Source: Arion vulgaris (taxonomy: Eukaryota > Mollusca > Gastropoda > Stylommatophora > Arionidae). From it: a stretch of 64,000 nucleotides of DNA. The stretch covers positions 86,683,303-86,747,302 of the forward strand of contig CM036755.1 in assembly GCA_020796225.1 (NCBI GenBank), given 5' to 3'. The position numbers and the translations under genes were made by a program. Below the pieces are notes generated by a model, which worked only from the letters and a program-made list of their open reading frames with translations, did no database searches and was not told the DNA's origin. Position 1 is the first letter of the stretch. Each line of letters opens with the position of its first letter. Shown one piece after another: positions 31,375-41,700 of this stretch.

Positions 31375-32582
31375 TGAAAATGTCGTGACCACTAGATCGC
31401 GGCTGAAGGGTGATGAAAATGTCGTGACCACTAGATCGCGGCTGAAGGGTGATGAAAATGTCGTGACCACTAGATCGCGGCTGAAGGGTGATGAACATGT
31501 CGTGACCACTAGATCGCGGCTGAAGGGTGATGAAAATGTCGTGACCACTAGATCGCGGCTGAAGGGTGATGAAAATGTCGTGACCACTAGATCGCGGCTG
31601 AAGGGTGATGAACATGTCGTGACCACTAGATCGCGGCTGAAGGGTGATGAACATGTCGTGACCACTAGATCGCGGCTGAAGGGTGATGAACATGTCGTGA
31701 CCACTAGATCGCGGCTGAAGGGTGATGAACATGTCGTGACCACTAGATCGCGGCTGAAGGGTGATGAACATGTCGTGACCACTAGATCGCGGCTGAAGGG
31801 TGATGAACATGTCGTGACCACTAGATCGCGGCTGAAGGGTGATGAACATGTCGTGACCACTAGATCGCGGCTGAAGGGTGATGAAAATGTCGTGACCACT
31901 AGATCGCGGCTGAAGGGTGATGAACATGTCGTGACCACTAGATCGCGGCTGAAGGGTGATGAACATGTCGTGACCACTAGATCGCGGCTGAAGGGTGATG
32001 AACATGTCGTGACCACTAGATCGCGGCTGAAGGGTGATGAACATGTCGTGACCACTAGATCGCGGCTGAAGGGTGATGAACATGTCGTGACCACTAGATC
32101 GCGGCTGAAGGGTGATGAACATGTCGTGACCACTAGATCGCGGCTGAAGGGTGATGAACATGTCGTGACCACTAGATCGCGGCTGAAGGGTGATGAATAT
32201 GTCGACCACTAGATCGCGGCTGAAGGGTGATGAAAATGTCGTGACCACTAGATCGCGGCTGAAGGGTGGGAACATGTCGTGACCACTAGATCGCGGCTGA
32301 AGGGTGATGAACATGTCGTGACCACTAGATCGCGGCTGAAGGGTGATGAACATGTCGTGACCACTAGATGGCCGCTGAAGGGTGATGAAAATGTCGTGAC
32401 CACTAGATCGCGGCTGAAGGGTGATGAACATGTCGTGACCACTAGATCGCGGCTGAAGGGTGATGAACATGTCGTGACCACTAGATGGCGGCTGAAGGGT
32501 GATGAAAATGTCGTGACCACTAGATCGCGGCTGAAGGGTGATGAACATGTCGTGACCACTAGATCGCGGCTGAAGGGTGGGA
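31375..32582. repeat. 39-bp array, about 31 copies
   Basis: Unit gaacatgtcgtgaccactag, atcgcggctgaagggtgat. The main variant is aaaatg for aacatg. Thirteen codons per unit, no stop in most frames, hence long false frames on both strands. Both ends are flanked by related sequence (gagtcaataggcaattaaac at 31150, gatccaataggcaactaaat at 32591). Two units break the period near 32203 and 32268. Confidence 0.97.
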
Positions 32583-33085
32583 ACCTTCATAGATCCAATA
32601 GGCAACTAAATTAAACAAATTCTGAGCAGTTGTCATCCGAAATACTGACGACGCGTGGACTTTTTACGTGTTTCAAACGAACATGCTTTAATAACCGTCC
32701 ATCGTAAGCTATGATGATAACAGCCTCAGACGCGTGCTGCTGCATCTCTCTAAGGGTGTGCGGAGGTGACTGTAGAGTCCAGTCCTAGAATGTAATCCCT
32801 ACCACAGGTGGTGCATACATGATCACGGTTAGACATGTGAGTGTTATGTGTTATGTTTTTTTCACACAGCTCGTTTTCTCTGTTCCTCAACGACACGACG
32901 ATTCTCAGCTATTCGGGTTCCTCTTGTGTTGTTACAACGCCACATTTAGCGATCTTGATCCAAGGATTCCCAGCACGTGATATCTATATCGAAGTATTTT
33001 ATGTACCCTTTAAGAGTGTCTTTTCAGATGTGTTTTTTCTGTCCACCAACTGAACGTCTGCCTCCTTCATACATCAACTGTTTTT
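32583..33085. other. Unclassified sequence
   Basis: Contains one copy of the dispersed ttctgagcagttg...gacgac block (32617-32660). No gene recognised. Confidence 0.4.
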
Positions 33086-33086
33086 T

Positions 33087-33288
33087 AGATGCGTATACCA
33101 TGCATCCAAGCAATAACGAACCAGGCACACGAACCTGGTGCGTATACCAAGCATCCGAGCAATAGCGAACCAGGCACACGAACCTGGTGCGTATATCAAA
33201 CATCCGAGCAATAACGAACCAGGCACACGAGCCTGGTGCGTATACCAAGCATCCAAGCAATAACGAACCAGGCACACGAACCTGGTTA
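33087..33288. repeat. 49-bp array, 4 copies, with internal inverted repeat
   Basis: Unit gaacctggtgcgtataccaa, gcatccgagcaataacgaac, caggcacac. aaccagg and cctggt in each unit are complementary and could form a small hairpin. Confidence 0.9.
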
Positions 33289-34020
33289 TTCCCGTTGTGG
33301 CACCACCGACGGATAAGGGCCCACAAATACAACTTTAAAAAATAAGACACGTATCATTGACTCTTCAGTTTGTTTACATAGACAGACCCATGCCCCTTGT
33401 CTCCAGAAAAGCGGGGCCAGTAGCATTTGCTACTTCTGCTATAGAGTTACCCCGGCACTGGCTGTGTGCTTGTAAATGGGTAAGTATATAGGATTGCTCT
33501 TAACAATCTTACACAATTCCACTAATTTCTGTGTACAGCCCAGTCCCCTAATCTTTCTCCATCTCACTCGCTTACTTTTTCTCTTTCTCTATCACTCTTT
33601 CTCTCTTTCTCTCTTTCTATCTCTACCTCTCGTTTTCTCTTTCTCTCTCTCTCTCTCTCTTGCTCTCTATAATTCTCTCTCTCTCTCTGTGTGTCTCTCT
33701 CTAACAACAACGATCTCTCAATCATGCTGTCTAATAAAGATTTGTTAGAGAAAACTAATTATCACACCCAAGACACAGATTCTGCAGGATTCTATCACAT
33801 TTAATTGCACCCATTCCTTACTGGGAGCGGGGGAGGGGGATGGCCCTCATGAGACTAACTTACAGTGCAACAAACGTTTTAATGGAAAGATGTTGTGATG
33901 ACAAAGGAGGGATTAGCTCATTATTGCTGTTGTTGCTGATGTCCCATTTTTGCTCGGATCAGATCAAGTATCGTCTCCTCTTTGAAAGCTGAAATTCTAG
34001 ACACCCGATCATATTGAGAG
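33289..34020. other. No gene; pyrimidine-rich tract
   Basis: A CT-rich microsatellite region spans about 33545-33720 (tctctctctc runs). Nothing else recognised. Confidence 0.55.
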
Positions 34021-34500
34021 GAGCGCCATTGAAGAAGATGGACATATCTACATATCTGGGAAGTCTTATCAACATTCAAGGTCACCATCGTCATCAGGTG
34101 CCGTGCCGGCTGACGTAGACGATCATGGATCTCCACAAATCTCTGTCTCTGGTGTTTGCTATCATCTCAGATGTTGACGCTATTCCGTGCGATGAAGTCA
34201 GACTATCCACAATTGTCTCTCTCTCTGTCTTCCTCTGTCTCGTCTCCCTTCTATTTTACCGGTTGTCACAATGTGTTCTAAATCTCCCTTCCTCATCACA
34301 TGTCCGACAAATGATGACTGCCTATTTCTTATATTGATGATAAGCTTTCTCTGTGTCTACATTCAAGGTTGCATGGATGAAGATGTTAGGGCTGGAATAC
34401 AAAAGGCAAGATCAACATCTGCCATTCTGAAGAACATATGGAGTTTAAGAATAATTAGGAATAGAACTAAAATAATGATATTTAACACTAATTGAAAACG
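34020..34500 (+). pseudogene. LINE-G RT fragment, split by a LINE-F insertion
   Basis: Left part, frame near 34040: STYLGSLINIQG. Right part, 34359-34495: NIQGCMDEDVRAGIQKARST, then AILKNIWSLRIIRNRTKIMI and FNTN. Together these are the conserved YLGS, GG-DEDI-RI-KAR and TK-RIFN-NV blocks of LINE RTs, just after the catalytic region. 34083-34358 is a later insertion. A 26-bp array follows at 34508. Confidence 0.8.
34083..34358 (-). mobile_element. LINE-F 3' fragment, 11-bp target duplication
   Basis: 276 bp of LINE-F tail on the minus strand (SLTSWH-type and RDLWRSMI-type coding, then a GATGACG-type tail). Flanked by acattcaaggt at 34072-34082 and 34359-34369. Removing it restores LINE-G. A 5'-truncated retrotransposition product. 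Confidence 0.85.
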
Positions 34501-34507
34501 ACCTACA

Positions 34508-35242
34508 ACATCAAACACAAGTTGGAGACTGTCTCATCATACACAAGTTGGAGACTGTCTCATCATACACAAGTTGGAGACTGTCTCATCATACACAAGT
34601 TGGAGACTGTCTCATCATACACAAGTTGGAGACTGTCTTATCATACACAAGTTGGAGACTGTCTTATCATACACAAGTTGGTGACAGTCTCATCATATAC
34701 AAGTTGGAGACTGTCTCATCATATACAAGTTGGAGACTGTCTCATCATACACAAGTTGGAGACAGTCTCATCATACACAAGTTGGAGACTGTCTCATCAT
34801 ACACAAGTTGGAGACTGTCTCATCATACACAAGTTGGAGACTGTCTCATCATACACAAGTTGGATACAGTCTCATCATAGACAAGTTGGAGACTGTCTCA
34901 TCATACACAAGTTGGAGACCGTCTCATCATACACAAGTTGGAGACTGTCTCATCATACACAAGTTGGAGACTGTCTTATCATACACAAGTTGGTGACAGT
35001 CTCATCATATACAAGTTGGAGACTGTCTCATCATATACAAGTTGGAGACTGTCTCATCATACACAAGTTGGAGACAGTCTCATCATACACAAGTTGGAGA
35101 CTGTCTCATCATACACAAGTTGGAGACTGTCTCATCATACACAAGTTGGAGACTGTCTCATCATAGACAAGTTGGAGACTGTCTCATCATACACAAGTTG
35201 GAGACTGTCTCATCATACACAAGTTGGAGACAGTCTCAAATA
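34508..35242. repeat. 26-bp array, about 28 copies, with 312-bp higher-order unit
   Basis: Unit acaagttggagactgtctca tcatac. A block with a fixed set of variants (cttatc, gtgacag, catatac, gagacag) starting gtgacagtct at 34681 recurs at 34993, 312 bp (12 units) later. Confidence 0.95.
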
Positions 35243-35394
35243 AATGTTTGAGAATAAATCTGCACATGTTCTGGTCAAGTACGACAGTAAATAAAAATCT
35301 GTTAAAATGAACAAACTGTACATCATTGGAGACCGTTATTAAAATATGAAGATGGAGATGAGGAGCTGACGAAAAGAGGGTAGGAAGGAGGGGA

Positions 35395-35545
35395 GGGAGA
35401 CGGAAAGAAGGATGGAAAGAAAAAGGAAGGAAAGAATGAAGGACAAATAGAAGGAGGAAAAGATAGAAAGAAGGAAAGAAGGAAGGAAAGAAGGAAGGAA
35501 GGAAGGAAGGAAGGAAGGACAGTAAGGAAGGACAGTAAAGAAGGA
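35395..35545. repeat. GGAA-rich microsatellite
   Basis: aaggaaggaaggaaggaagg runs with interruptions. Confidence 0.9.
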
Positions 35546-35914
35546 AATAAGTCTTACTACTAGTATGGTGTATATATCCTCTATATTTATTTATATTATT
35601 AACCTATTTCCAACCGTCATTATTCACATTAAACGAGATTACTGCTATCGAGAATTGGTCGTAACATTTCTCTCGGCGCAGAAATCAATAAACACAAACG
35701 ATATTACTCAATATCTGACAATACATTAACTATATTTCCGCCGCCATAGCTCACCGTACATTCCTATAAATCTTGATCGCTTTCTGACTTTGTAACCTCT
35801 AGTACGATTAGTAGTAAACAAATGTATGTAATCAAGATGTCAGAATAAATTGTCAATATAAATCACGACGAGACGATAGATCTGTATCGGATCTCATTAA
35901 TTAAAATAGTGTGT
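35546..35914. other. No recognised feature
   Basis: AT-rich, no repeat or coding signal. Confidence 0.5.
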
Positions 35915-36165
35915 TGCCGGGGTTCACAAGGGGAGCAAAGAATAGTAACACTGTTACCTACAAGGCATGTCATAATAAGTGACTGAGATAGGGGGCATAG
36001 GGAAGCTACCCTAGTAAATAAAAAGAGTCGCAGAAATCAGATGTACTGGACTACTTGTAGGCGTATAATTAGCAATACGTAAAAATCTCTCTTTGGCTCG
36101 GATCACATACAAATAACAAAGAGTGGTTAGCAAGTGGTTGATATGAATCGTCCAAAGAAGATAAA
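35915..36165 (+). mobile_element. SINE-D copy
   Basis: tgttgccggggttcacaagg, caaagaatagtaacactgtt, acctacaaggcatgtcataa, then gatcacatacaaataacaaa. More diverged than the 28040 copy; the conserved block reads catgtcataataagtgac. Confidence 0.7.
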
Positions 36166-36392
36166 TAAACAATTGCAATCTAATATATGGAACATTGATA
36201 AAGCGATAGAGAAGATCATCAGTGCCTTTGAATACAAATGTTACAGAAGAATACTTAGAATATCATGGACAGAGAAAAGAACAAATGCTTCTGTTCTGCA
36301 ATAACTTCATATTAAAGAGAGTTGGTTATTAAAGAGCAATAGCTAAACACGTAAACACAAAGTACTACAGTTTTACAAAATACATAAACAGT

Positions 36393-36433
36393 GACGATAA
36401 ACAGCAACGTTTCGACCAAAAGGCCTTTATCAA
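36393..36433 (-). ncRNA. Hammerhead-like motif, left arm of PLE palindrome
   Basis: Complement of the 36597-36637 motif; stem II loop is TTTT instead of TTGTT. Confidence 0.4.
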
Positions 36434-36596
36434 GCAAACAATACAACAAGAATGACGAATTTCGAGGAACACTACAAATGGACGATTACATGTGGAAACA
36501 TAAACCTATCTAATGAAAATCTGGGAATAAATCTCCACATGTAATCGTCCATTTGTAGTGTTCCTCGAAATTCGTCATTCTTGTTGTATTGTTTGC

Positions 36597-36637
36597 TTGA
36601 TAAAGGCCTTTTGGTCGAAACGTTGCTGTTTATCGTC
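36597..36637 (+). ncRNA. Hammerhead-like motif, right arm of PLE palindrome
   Basis: TTGATAA, GGCC-TTTT-GGTC, GAAACG, and CGTC ending at 36637. In a transcript through the palindrome the two arms would pair with each other and compete with ribozyme folding. Confidence 0.4.
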
Positions 36638-36973
36638 ACTGTTTATGTATTTTGTAAAACTGTAGTACTTTGTGTTTACGTGTTTAGCTATTTTTCAAAG
36701 TTTTACTGCAGCCTCCACCTTTATTAAAGAGCATAACATCAAGGAAAATTAAATATTTCGGACACTTTAAACGACATGAGTGCCTAGAGAAGATAATTTT
36801 GAAGGGAACAGTGACTGGAAGAAGAATGAGAGGAAGACATAGAAGACAATGTACGCATGATGTCATTGACGATCTGAAAATGACTGCTATTGAAGCCGGT
36901 CAACTTTGCACAGAACAGAGAGTGTTTCAGGACTGCTGTCATGGGAGTCAAGTTCCTGAAAGCATAAGCAACT

Positions 36974-37004
<31 letters not shown>

Positions 37005-37194
37005 AAATCGAATATTATACGGTCAAATATAATAGCTGGATTCCATCTCACTGTGGTATTTCAGGCAATGAGAGTGCCGATGTCTTGCAGTGGATTCCAT
37101 CTCACTGTGGTATTTCAGGCAATGAGAGTGCCGATGTCTTGCTAAAGAAGACGGTACCAAAGAGCAAATGTACCAATCACTATCTTTTCAAGAA

Positions 37195-37515
37195 GACAAA
37201 ATCTTCATACAGAGAAAATCTGCAGTAGACTAGAAGACAAAACCTTCATACAGAGAAAATATGCAATAGACTAGAAGATAAAACCTTCATACAGAGAAAA
37301 TATGCAATAGACTAGAAGATAAAACCTTCATACAGAGACAATCTGCAGTAGACTAGAAGATAAACCTTCATACAGAGAAAATATGCAATAGACTAGAAGA
37401 TAAAACCTTCATACAGAGACAATCTACAGTAGACTAGAAGACAAAACCTTCATACAGAGAAAATCTGCAGTAGACTAGAAGATAAAACCTTCATACAGAA
37501 ACAATCTGCAGTAGA
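37195..37515. repeat. About 41-bp array within LINE-J, 8 copies
   Basis: Unit gactagaagataaaaccttc, atacagagaaaatatgcaat, a. Derived from LINE-J coding sequence (TFIQRK). Confidence 0.9.
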
Positions 37516-37699
37516 CTAGAAGACAAACACTGGATATGATTATGGAAAAGACTTCATCAAAGACATCGTGTAGAACAGACCTGGTAATTATATTTCGCTT
37601 ACGTACTGGACACTGCAAACTCAACATAAACTTACATAGAATAGGAATACGTGAAACAACTCTCTGCAAGTATCAACAAGGGGAACAGATACCGGAGCA

Positions 37700-38200
37700 T
37701 GTCCTGCAAAACTGTCCACTCCAAGGTTCAGTAAGGTCAATCTTGTTTAATATCAATAGCCATGAACAATCTAACCACTTAGCCACTTCCCTTCTTCATT
37801 ACACAAAACTGTCCACTCCAAGGTTCAGTAAGGTCGATCTTGTTTAATATCAATAGCCATGAACAATCTAACCACTTAGCCACTTCCCTTCTTCATTACA
37901 CAAAACTGTCCACTCCAAGGTTCAGTAAGGTCGATCTTGTTTAATATCAATAGCCATGAACAATCTAACCCTCAGCCACTTTCTCCTTTATAAAACAAAA
38001 TCTCTGATCTAATCTCATATCTAACCACTTAGCCACTTCTCTCATTTATAAAAAAAAAATCTCTGATCTAATCTCATATCTAACCACTTAGCCACTTCTC
38101 TCTTTTTAAAAAAATCTCTGATCTAATCTCATATCTAACCACTTAGCCACTTCTCTCCTTTATACAAAAAAAAATCTCTGATCTAATCTCATCAAAGTTC
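37700..38200. repeat. LINE-J 3' arrays (about 100 bp x3, then about 60 bp x4)
   Basis: First unit: aaactgtccactccaaggtt, cagtaaggtcgatcttgttt, aatatcaatagccatgaaca. Second: ctaaccacttagccacttct, aaaaatctctgatctaatct. The shared atctaaccacttagccactt links the two. Confidence 0.85.
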
Positions 38201-38734
38201 GCAAATATTTCGATCGTTCAAAACATAATTAAGACAACATAAACCAAGGATTCATGGAGTGGAGGGCAGCTTTATTTGAGGGCATTACTCCCCATTATTT
38301 AGAATATACAATCTCAATTATGTTTGTAATCTGAGATAATTAGGGGCTAGATAAATAGATTGTGTCTGAAGAAGGATAACGATGTTATATATACATAGAG
38401 TCAGTCTGTGAGTGTACTATTCGATTACCTGATAAAATAATGCACAGTTTGCGAATATCGGATAATGTGGTTGCCAAATTATCACTTTTTTGTTGTCTTG
38501 CGTGTTGCGGAGATCAGTTGCACAGTTATTTTATTGTCATTATTTTGGGATTTGAAGTAATTTGTGTGTCTACATATGTCTTAGCAGTAACTTAGAGGAT
38601 AATTATTACCGATGCCAGTGAAGCATAGGCGAGCTTGTGTTAGTATCTATGCTGTTTAACACAGATTTCTTGTTTTAATAGAGTTAATGCTCTGAATTAT
38701 TTATTAATCTACTTACTGACGTAGATTGGATGTT
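38201..38734. other. No recognised feature
   Basis: AT-rich single-copy sequence between LINE-J and the 92-bp satellite. Confidence 0.55.
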
Positions 38735-41700
38735 TATGATTAGTTTAGTTTAGTTTAGTTTAGTCGTCGGATCATTACCACTGCATCTTGAATCAATTAG
38801 TCCATAAGTGTTTCGATCTCCTCCTCAGTATGTCTCTCAGTTTAGTTTAGTTCAGTCGTCAGATCATCATCACTACACATCAAACCAACTAGTCCATAAG
38901 TGCTTCGAACTTGTCATCAGTATGTCTCTCAGTGTAGCTTAGTTTAGTCGTTAGATCATCATCACTGCACATCAGAACTATTAGTCCATAAGTGCTTCGA
39001 TCTTGTCATCAGTATGTCTCTCAGTGTAGTTTAGTTTAGTCGTTAGATCATCATCACTGCACATCAGAACTATTAGTCCATAAGTGCTTCGATCTTGTCA
39101 TCAGTATGTCTCTCAGTGTAGCTTAGTTTAGTCGTTAGATCATCATCACTGCACATCAGAACTATTAGTCCATAAGTGATTCGATCTTGTCATCAGTATG
39201 TCTCTCAGTGTAGCTTAGTTTAGTCGTTAGATCATCATCACTGCACATCAGAACTATTAGTCCATAAGTGCTTCGATCTTGTCATCAGTATGTCTCTCAG
39301 TGTAGCTTAGTTTAGTCGTTAGATCATCATCACTGCACATCAGAACTATTAGTCCATAAGTGCTTCGATCTTGTCATCAGTATGTCTCTCAGTGTAGCTT
39401 AGTTTAGTCGTTAGATCATCATCACTGCACATCAGAACTATTAGTCCATAAGTGCTTCGATCTTGTCATCAGTATGTCTCTCAGTGTAGCTTAGTTTAGT
39501 CGTTAGATCATCATCACTGCACATCAGAACTATTAGTCCATAAGTGCTTCGATCTTGTCATCAGTATGTCTCTCAGTGTAGCTTAGTTTAGTCGTTAGAT
39601 CATCATCACTGCACATCAGAACTATTAGTCCATAAGTGCTTCGATCTTGTCATCAGTATGTCTCTCAGTGTAGCTTAGTTTAGTCGTTAGATCATCATCA
39701 CTGCACATCAGAACTATTAGTCCATAAGTGCTTCGATCTTGTCATCAGTATGTCTCTCAGTGTAGCTTAGTTTAGTCGTTAGATCATCATCACTGCACAT
39801 CAGAACTATTAGTCCATAAGTGCTTGATCTTGTCATCAGTATGTCTCTCAGTGTAGCTTAGTTTAGTCGTTAGATCATCATCACTGCACATCAGAACTAT
39901 TAGTCCATAAGTGCTTCGATCTTGTCATCAGTATGTCTCTCAGTGTAGCTTAGTTTAGTCGTTAGATCATCATCACTGCACATCAGAACTATTAGTCCAT
40001 AAGTGCTTCGATCTTGTCATCAGTATGTCTCTCAGTGTAGCTTAGTTTAGTCGTTAGATCATCATCACTGCACATCAGAACTATTAGTCCATAAGTGCTT
40101 CGATCTTGTCATCAGTATGTCTCTCAGTGTAGCTTAGTTTAGTCGTTAGATTATCATCACTGCACATCAGAACTATTAGTCCATAAGTGCTTCGATCTTG
40201 TCATCAGTATGTCTCTCAGTGTAGCTTAGTTTAGTCGTTAGATCATCATCACTGCATATCAGAACTATTAGTCCATAAGTGCTTCGATCTTGTCATCAGT
40301 ATGTCTCTCAGTGTAGCTTAGTTTAGTCGTTAGATCATCATCACTGCACATCAGAACTATTAGTCCATAAGTGCTTCGATCTTGTCATCAGTATGTCTCT
40401 CAGTGTAGCTTAGTTTAGTCGTTAGATCATCATCACTGCACATCAGAACTATTAGTCCATAAGTGCTTCGATCTTGTCATCAGTATGTCTCTCAGTGTAG
40501 CTTAGTTTAGTCGTTAGATCATCATCACTGCACATCAGAACTATTAGTCCATAAGTGCTTCGATCTTGTCATCAGTATGTCTCTCAGTGTAGCTTAGTTT
40601 AGTCGTTAGATCATCATCACTGCACATCAGAACTATTAGTCCATAAGTGCTTCGATCTTGTCATCAGTATGTCTCTCAGTGTAGCTTAGTTTAGTCGTTA
40701 GATCATCATCGCTGCACATCAGAACTATTAGTCCATAAGTGCTTCGATCTTGTCATCAGTATGTCTCTCAGTGTAGCTTAGTTTAGTCGTTAGATCATCA
40801 TCACTGCACATCAGAACTATTAGTCCATAAGTGCTTCGATCTTGTCATCAGTATGTCTCTCAGTGTAGCTTAGTTTAGTCGTTAGATCATCATCACTGCA
40901 CATCAGAACTATTAGTCCACAAGTGCTTCGATCTTGTCATCAGTATGTCTCTCAGTGTAGCTTAGTTTAGTCGTTAGATCATCATCACTGCACATCAGAA
41001 CTATTAGTCCATAAGTGCTTCGATCTTGTCATCAGTATGTCTCTCAGTGTAGCTTAGTTTAGTCGTTAGATCATCATCACTGCACATCAGAACTATTAGT
41101 CCATAAGTGATTCGATCTTGTCATCAGTATGTCTCTCAGTGTAGCTTAGTTTAGTCGTTAGATCATCATCACTGCACATCAGAACTATTAGTCCATAAGT
41201 GCTTCGATCTTGTCATCAGTATGTCTCTCAGTGTAGCTTAGTTTAGTCGTTAGATCATCATCACTGCATATCAGAACTATTAGTCCATAAGTGCTTCGAT
41301 CTTGTCATCAGTATGTCTCTCAGTGTAGCTTAGTTTAGTCGTTAGATCATCATCACTGCACATCAGAACTATTAGTCCATAAGTGCTTCGATCTTGTCAT
41401 CAGTATGTCTCTCAGTGTAGCTTAGTTTAGTCGTTAGATCATCATCACTGCACATCAGAACTATTACTCCATAAGTGCTTCGATCTTGTCATCAGTATGT
41501 CTCTCAGTGTAGCTTAGTTTAGTCGTTAGATCATCATCACTGCACATCAGAACTATTAGTCCATAAGTGATCCGATCTTGTCATCAGTATGTCTCTCAGT
41601 GTAGCTTAGTTTAGTCGTTAGATCATCATCACTGCACATCAGAACTATTAGTCCATAAGTGCTTCGATCTTGTCATCAGTATGTCTCTCAGTGTAGCTTA

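Larger units (their letters stand above)
36339..36722. mobile_element. Palindromic PLE-derived element, 11-bp target duplication
   Basis: 384 bp, flanked by attaaagagca at 36328-36338 and 36723-36733. The left arm (to about 36497) and right arm (from about 36537) are near-perfect inverted copies of one PLE terminal segment, separated by about 40 bp. The right arm has the full terminus (tttactgcagcctccacc), the left arm lacks it. No protein is encoded. Each arm carries a hammerhead-like motif. Confidence 0.85.
36185..37010 (+). pseudogene. LINE-P copy 2, split by a PLE palindrome
   Basis: Left part: KIISAFEYKCYRRILRISWT then EKRTNASVLQ and a stop. Right part from 36723: ITSRKIKYFGHFKRHECLEK, IILKGTVTGRRMRGRHRRQC, THDVIDDLKMTAIEAGQLC, then a (GAT)n tail at 36975-37003. 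This is the LINE-P C-terminus in normal order, without the arrays found in copy 1. Confidence 0.8.
37020..38200 (+). pseudogene. LINE-J fragment: RNase H C-terminus and tail, with arrays
   Basis: NSWIPSHCGISGNESADVL (37035-37090 and repeated at 37089-37143) is the HCG-x-x-GNE-AD end of an RNase H domain. KKTVPKSKCTNHYLFKKTKS and SYRENLQ follow, then an array (37195-37510). Next comes IFRLRTGHCKLNINLHRIGI and CKYQQGEQIPEHVLQNCPL, a Cys/His end typical of some LINEs (one expected Cys position is Tyr-Gln here). The 3' part is repeated about three times (to 37975), then a shorter unit about four times (to 38200). Not intact. Confidence 0.75.

Noticed and set aside
31342..32614. Open frames of 275-411 codons on both strands
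   Set aside because: 39-bp repeat array; unit length is a multiple of three.
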